From Flavisolibacter amylovorans (GTDB lineage Bacteria; Bacteroidota; Bacteroidia; Chitinophagales; Chitinophagaceae), in assembly GCF_039541815.1 (NCBI RefSeq), contig NZ_BAABGY010000007.1:186001-250000 (forward strand): DNA of 64,000 bases, given 5' to 3'. The first letter of the stretch is position 1; each line of letters opens with the position of its first letter. The notes under the pieces were generated by a model. That model saw nothing but the letters and a program-made list of their open reading frames with translations, had not been told where the DNA came from and made no database searches. Both the position numbers and the translations under genes were made by a program. Positions 59,589-64,000 of this stretch are shown here, piece by piece.

Positions 59589-62500
59589 ATGCTTGTGTTG
59601 AAAAAAAGATTGCTTACCCATCTTGGCCTCCTCGGCCTGTTGCTTTTGCTCGGCGCACAAGTATTTGCTCAAGGCACGGTGGTTACCGGAACGGTTGTTG
59701 GCGGTGCCGACAATGCGCCGTTGGCCGGGGTGTCGGTGGTGGAGCAGGGGTCAAAGGGCGGAACAACCACGAACGAAAAGGGCGCCTTCAGCTTGCGCGT
59801 GTCTTCCGCTCAACCGGTGATCACGTTCAGCAATATCGGGTATCAGCCCTATACCTTTACCTGGGACGGCGCGTCGCCCATTGGCATCAAACTGGAGCCT
59901 TCCGCTACCACCATGCAGGACGTTGTAGTGGTGGGTTATGGCGTGCAGAAGAAAGTGAACCAGACCGGCTCCACGCAAACGGTGAAGTTCGATGACGCCG
60001 TGAACCAGCCGGTCACCAACTCCGGACAGCTGATGTACGGTAAATTCTCCGGAGTCCAGATCACCCAGGGCAGCGGGCTTCCCGGCAATGATGCCTCGAG
60101 TGTCATCATCAGGGGCGTGGGCACCTTCGGTTCCACCAACCCGCTGGTGGTGATCGACAACATACAGTATATCGGCCTCACCGCGTTCAACAACCTGGCC
60201 CCTTCCGACATCGAAACGATATCCGTTCTGAAAGATGCCTCGGCGAGTGCCATCTATGGCGCCCGCGGCGCCAACGGCGTGATCGTGGTTACGACCAAAA
60301 AGGGTAAGAACGGGGCGATGAGCGTGCTCTATAATGCCTACACCGGTTTTCAGGAAGTGACGGTAGTGCCCAAATACCTGGATGCCGTAAACTATGCCCG
60401 CCTCATGCGGGAGAAGTACATCAACCTGAACGGTCCCACTGCCTCCATCCGGTATTCCGACGCCGATATTCAGGCCATCATCAACGGCACCGACCGCGAC
60501 CGGTATGCCAACACCAACTGGGCGAAGGAGATCCTTCGGAGGGCGCCGATCCAGAATCATTACCTGGCATTTTCCGGTGGGAACGACAGGACGACGTACC
60601 GCGTTTCGCTGGGCTACCTGGGACAGGAGGCGGTGGTGCGCGGCAAGTTCAAATCCGACCGGTTCAACCTGGGCATGAACCTGAGCTCGAAGGTGAAGAG
60701 CTGGCTGACCATTTCGAACGTCACCAACGCCTACTGGGCACGGTTCAAAGGCCCGTTCGGGGGACCCTCGGCAATCACGGGCGAGACCGGGATCATCAAC
60801 CATTTCCAGCGCTCGGCGCCCACCATTCCGGCTTACTACTCCAACGGCAACTACGGCATCGTGGATGGGTCCTACCAGAATGTGAATTTCAGCTTTCCCG
60901 CCACCAATCCCTTGCAGCGGGGCGAGCTGGGCGATTACACGAGCGACGACCTGAACGTCGCGAACCGCTTTGAGATCAAAGCCGACATTACGAAGAACCT
61001 TTCACTCGAAACAAGCGGGAGCCTGAACCTGAATTATGACATGGTTTCCAATTTCAGCCCTACCAACAGCACCTTCGACTGGGCAGGCAACCTGATCAAC
61101 ACGACACCGGTGAATGCGTTGAGCAACAGTACCAACTTCAACTACCGGCTGCTCAACGAGAACCTGCTGCGGTACCACCGTGTCTTCAGCGACAAGCATG
61201 ATGTTTCGGTGCTGCTCGGCCACTCGCTGAACTATAACCGGAACGACGGATTTGCCGGTTCGTTACAGGGCTTTCCGTCGAATAGCCTGCAGGAGTTCAA
61301 TGCGGGGGGCGTCCTCAATCCGAATGTCTCGGGCGGCGCAACGGAAGAAGCCGTACAATCGTTCTTCGGGCGGATCAATTACATCCTGAACAACAAGTAT
61401 CTTTTTGAATTCAACGTACGGAGAGACGGCTCGTCGAAGTTTGGGGAGTCGAACCGCTATGGTACCTTCCCCTCTGCCTCCGCCGGGTGGAAGATCAGCG
61501 AGGAGCCTTTCCTCAACAAGGTAGGCTGGATCTCCGACCTGAAAGTGCGCGCCAGCTGGGGGATCACGGGGAATGACAACATCGGCAATTACATTTTTGA
61601 CCAGACCTACAACGCCGGCATCGATTACTACCTCGGCACCGGCGTGGTCGGCGCCGTTGCCATCACGTCGCTTGCCAACCCGGGCATCAGCTGGGAGAAA
61701 GTGGAGCAGTACGACATCGGCCTCGATGCGAGCCTGTTCAGGAACCGCCTTTCGATCACCGCCGACTACTTCAAGCGCTCCAGTTCCGACCTGTTGTACG
61801 GCAATTATCCCATCCCCAGCACCATCGGGGTGCCCAACCTCGCCGCGCAGAATGCCGCCGCGATGGTGAACAGCGGTGTGGAGCTCGCCGCTAATTTCCG
61901 CGGAAAGGTCAAAACATTTAACTACAGCTTCGGCGGCAGCCTCACCCTATTTGGCGCCAATAAGGTCACGAGCCTGGGCGAGCGGGGCCTCGAAACGATC
62001 GGTGGCCAAAGCATCATCCGGCTGGGGGCTCCGTTCAATGCGTATTACGGGTACCAGGTGCTGGGCGTATTCCAGACGGCCGCCGAGGTGGCCGCGGCGC
62101 CCAGGCAATTCGGCAGTACCCGAACGGCGCCGGGCGACCTGCGGTACGCGGATATCTCCGGACCCAAGGACGTACCCGACGGTGTGGTCGACGCGTTTGA
62201 CCGGACCATCATCGGTAACCCATACCCCGAGCTGATTTATAATTTCAATACCAATCTTTCGTTCAAGGCCTTCGACATGAGCGTCCAGTTTGAAGGGATC
62301 GGTGGCCTGGATCGCATCCTCAACGACAACGGGCAGCTACCGATGGAGGGCGACCGGAACAATGCCCTCGCGTATTGGGTGGACCGGTGGACGCCGGAGA
62401 ACCCGTCTGCGAAGCTGCCCCGGCTTGGAGGCGTCAACAACGCCCTCGTTTCCACCTTCTACGTGCAGGACGCATCCTACCTGAGGCTCCGGAACCTGGA

Positions 62501-62696
62501 GATCGGGTATACCATTCCCGTCTCGTTCACCCAGAAGTTCGGGGTGTCCAAACTAAGGTTCTATGCCGGCGGTCAAAACCTGCTGACGTTTACGAAAATG
62601 AAAGACTTCGACCCCGAGCGGGCGCGGGGTGCGGGCACCGACCAGCTGACTCCCCTGTATAAAGTGTATACCCTGGGCGTAAACCTCAAATTCTGA
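59589..62696 (+). CDS. susC: SusC/RagA-family TonB-linked outer-membrane transporter
   Basis: The 1035-residue protein has a signal peptide (LGLLGLLLLLGAQVFAQ), a carboxypeptidase-regulatory-like domain (about 30-105), the SusC plug signature TMQDVVVVGYGVQKKVNQTG and the family motif SVLKDASASAIYGARGANGV, then a 22-strand-type barrel ending NLKF. It imports oligosaccharides across the outer membrane with its SusD partner. The subfamily is SusC-type because susD follows after 5 bases. Confidence 0.95.
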   Translation: MLVLKKRLLTHLGLLGLLLLLGAQVFAQGTVVTGTVVGGADNAPLAGVSVVEQGSKGGTTTNEKGAFSLRVSSAQPVITFSNIGYQPYTFTWDGASPIGIKLEPSATTMQDVVVVGYGVQKKVNQTGSTQTVKFDDAVNQPVTNSGQLMYGKFSGVQITQGSGLPGNDASSVIIRGVGTFGSTNPLVVIDNIQYIGLTAFNNLAPSDIETISVLKDASASAIYGARGANGVIVVTTKKGKNGAMSVLYNAYTGFQEVTVVPKYLDAVNYARLMREKYINLNGPTASIRYSDADIQAIINGTDRDRYANTNWAKEILRRAPIQNHYLAFSGGNDRTTYRVSLGYLGQEAVVRGKFKSDRFNLGMNLSSKVKSWLTISNVTNAYWARFKGPFGGPSAITGETGIINHFQRSAPTIPAYYSNGNYGIVDGSYQNVNFSFPATNPLQRGELGDYTSDDLNVANRFEIKADITKNLSLETSGSLNLNYDMVSNFSPTNSTFDWAGNLINTTPVNALSNSTNFNYRLLNENLLRYHRVFSDKHDVSVLLGHSLNYNRNDGFAGSLQGFPSNSLQEFNAGGVLNPNVSGGATEEAVQSFFGRINYILNNKYLFEFNVRRDGSSKFGESNRYGTFPSASAGWKISEEPFLNKVGWISDLKVRASWGITGNDNIGNYIFDQTYNAGIDYYLGTGVVGAVAITSLANPGISWEKVEQYDIGLDASLFRNRLSITADYFKRSSSDLLYGNYPIPSTIGVPNLAAQNAAAMVNSGVELAANFRGKVKTFNYSFGGSLTLFGANKVTSLGERGLETIGGQSIIRLGAPFNAYYGYQVLGVFQTAAEVAAAPRQFGSTRTAPGDLRYADISGPKDVPDGVVDAFDRTIIGNPYPELIYNFNTNLSFKAFDMSVQFEGIGGLDRILNDNGQLPMEGDRNNALAYWVDRWTPENPSAKLPRLGGVNNALVSTFYVQDASYLRLRNLEIGYTIPVSFTQKFGVSKLRFYAGGQNLLTFTKMKDFDPERARGAGTDQLTPLYKVYTLGVNLKF

Positions 62697-62701
62697 CTGC
62701 G

Positions 62702-64000
62702 ATGAAAAAATTGATCCTTATATCCTTTGTGTTTGCGATCAGCAGCTGCTCCAAGAACTTTCTCGACAAGCATTCGCTGACCCAGATTGCCGCAGATAAT
62801 TTCTGGAAATCCGAAGCCGATGCGCTGCTCGGCATCAACGGCATCTATGATGTATTGCAGGACAGGAGTATGTATAGCGGCTCCCTGAACGGCGTTACCG
62901 GCTTTCCGATGTACGACAATTTCGGTGACAACTGCTTTAACTCGTACAAGTTCGAAGGCCCGGGAAATTACATGGAGGGAAACCTCGATCCTTCGGACGG
63001 CGCGCGCAACCTGTTCACGCCACTTTGGGTATCCTCCTACAAGGGTATTGCCCGGGCCAACGTAGCCATCGAGAACATCGCGAAAATGCCCGCGTCGGCC
63101 ATTTCCGAGGCGAAGAAGAAAGTATTGCACGGCCAGGCGCTGTTCCTGAGATCGTTGTTCTACATGAACCTGGCGGTCTATTACCAGGATGTGCCGCTGA
63201 TCCTCAAGGTGCAATCACTGGAGGAAGCTTACGTCAGGAAGAATACCTATCAGGAAGTGGCCGCACAGGTGGTCCGGGACCTGAAAGAGGCGGCCGACCT
63301 GCTGCCAGCGTCCTACCCTCCGGCTCAGTACGGGTACGCCACGAAGGGAGCGGCGTTGGGTTTGCTGGCGCGGTTCCAGTTGTACAACAAGGATTACCAG
63401 GGCGTGCTGGACGCCACCGCCTCCATCCTCACCTTAGGGTATGTACTGAACAGCAACTATGCCCAGCTGTTCACCGAGGCCGGCGAGAACTCCAAGGAAA
63501 TTCTGTTCTCCGTGCGCTTCTTCCAGGACAACAACGTAACGGCAAATGGAGAATTGTTCTCCGCCACGTTCAATGGGATTCCGAAGATCAATTCCCAGCC
63601 AATGCCGAACCTGGTCCGCGACTACTATTGCACCGATGGCAAGCCGATCACCACCTCGCCGTTGTACAACGCTGCCAATCCGAAAAACAACAGGGATCCA
63701 CGGCTGGCAGCTTCGGTCTATTTCCGGAACGATGTGTTCCTTACGGACATCAACCGGGTGTTCATGGGCAACACCTCTACGACCTATGGGCTGAAGAAAT
63801 ACCTGAGAACCCTCAACACGTCCGCAGCCGGTGTGGCGGTGTTCAACCCGGGCGGCCAGGATTTCATTGTGCTTCGCTATGCCGATGTGTTGCTCATGCG
63901 CGCCGAAGCGCTGATCGAGCTGAACCAGTTGGGCACGCCCGTGTACGACCTGATCAACCAGGTTCGCGCAAGGGTGAGCATGCCCAGTATCCAGGCAGTG
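62702..64000 (+). CDS. susD: SusD/RagB-family surface lipoprotein, cut by window edge
   Basis: The partial product (433 codons visible) starts MKKLILISFVFAISSCSKNF with the lipobox SSC and the usual SusD opening FLDKHSLTQIAADNFWKSEAD. The TPR-like helical core includes GQALFLRSLFYMNLAVYYQD, ATKGAALGLLARFQLYNKDY and FIVLRYADVLLMRAEALIEL. It forms the lid over the SusC barrel and binds the polysaccharide at the surface. The locus probably continues to the right. Confidence 0.95.
   Translation, partial: MKKLILISFVFAISSCSKNFLDKHSLTQIAADNFWKSEADALLGINGIYDVLQDRSMYSGSLNGVTGFPMYDNFGDNCFNSYKFEGPGNYMEGNLDPSDGARNLFTPLWVSSYKGIARANVAIENIAKMPASAISEAKKKVLHGQALFLRSLFYMNLAVYYQDVPLILKVQSLEEAYVRKNTYQEVAAQVVRDLKEAADLLPASYPPAQYGYATKGAALGLLARFQLYNKDYQGVLDATASILTLGYVLNSNYAQLFTEAGENSKEILFSVRFFQDNNVTANGELFSATFNGIPKINSQPMPNLVRDYYCTDGKPITTSPLYNAANPKNNRDPRLAASVYFRNDVFLTDINRVFMGNTSTTYGLKKYLRTLNTSAAGVAVFNPGGQDFIVLRYADVLLMRAEALIELNQLGTPVYDLINQVRARVSMPSIQAV

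Overview
The window reads as chromosomal DNA of a GC-rich member of the Bacteroidota, most likely Chitinophagaceae or a close relative. The reasons are TAnnTTTG-type -7 promoter boxes without obvious Shine-Dalgarno sites, type IX secretion (T9SS) sorting tails, a SusC/SusD pair, a hybrid two-component regulator and Oar-type TonB receptors. The taxonomic placement is inferred from these traits, not from a database search.

Left part (1-35 kb), core genome with small insertions. The left edge cuts a tyrosine recombinase next to the 3' end of tRNA-Leu(CAA), which suggests the boundary of an integrated element. Next come hscB, a lysine-ketoglutarate-reductase-like dehydrogenase, tsaD-trmN6, a MacB-like permease, the small SRP RNA, a transaldolase/fructose-6-phosphate aldolase, and hisG-hisD-hisC-hisB. 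The his genes are preceded by a His-rich leader peptide and a transcription attenuator. After them lie an unknown conserved-looking protein, a SanA-like protein, a Cys/His-rich membrane protein, an exported amidohydrolase, msrA, a MutS2-like ATPase without Smr domain, a GHL10 T9SS protein, a beta-barrel plus secreted-protein pair, a PhoX-like lipoprotein, a diheme peroxidase and an Oar-like TonB receptor. nth (endonuclease III) sits between two inverted tRNA-Ser genes. Many intergenic gaps carry short tandem motifs, and three gaps are bounded by inverted copies of the same motif.

Middle (35.3-41.0 kb). A 1604-residue secreted protein (beta-helix, discoidin-like domain, three MBG repeats, Ig-like modules, T9SS tail) is followed by a gene-poor, AT-richer gap of about 0.9 kb.

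Right part (41-64 kb), a co-directional polysaccharide utilisation locus. It holds three C-type sulfatases (one frameshifted), a formylglycine-generating enzyme with its own export signal, a hybrid two-component sensor, a GH2 beta-galactosidase-type enzyme, a GH105/88-type unsaturated uronyl hydrolase, a GH16 endo-glycanase, a right-handed beta-helix protein and a SusC/SusD pair that runs off the right edge. Together they predict uptake and breakdown of a sulfated, galactose- and uronate-containing polysaccharide. A 39-residue membrane protein overlaps the end of the first sulfatase gene. The best candidates for new biology are the his attenuator, the exported formylglycine-generating enzyme, the small membrane protein and the intergenic repeat architecture.
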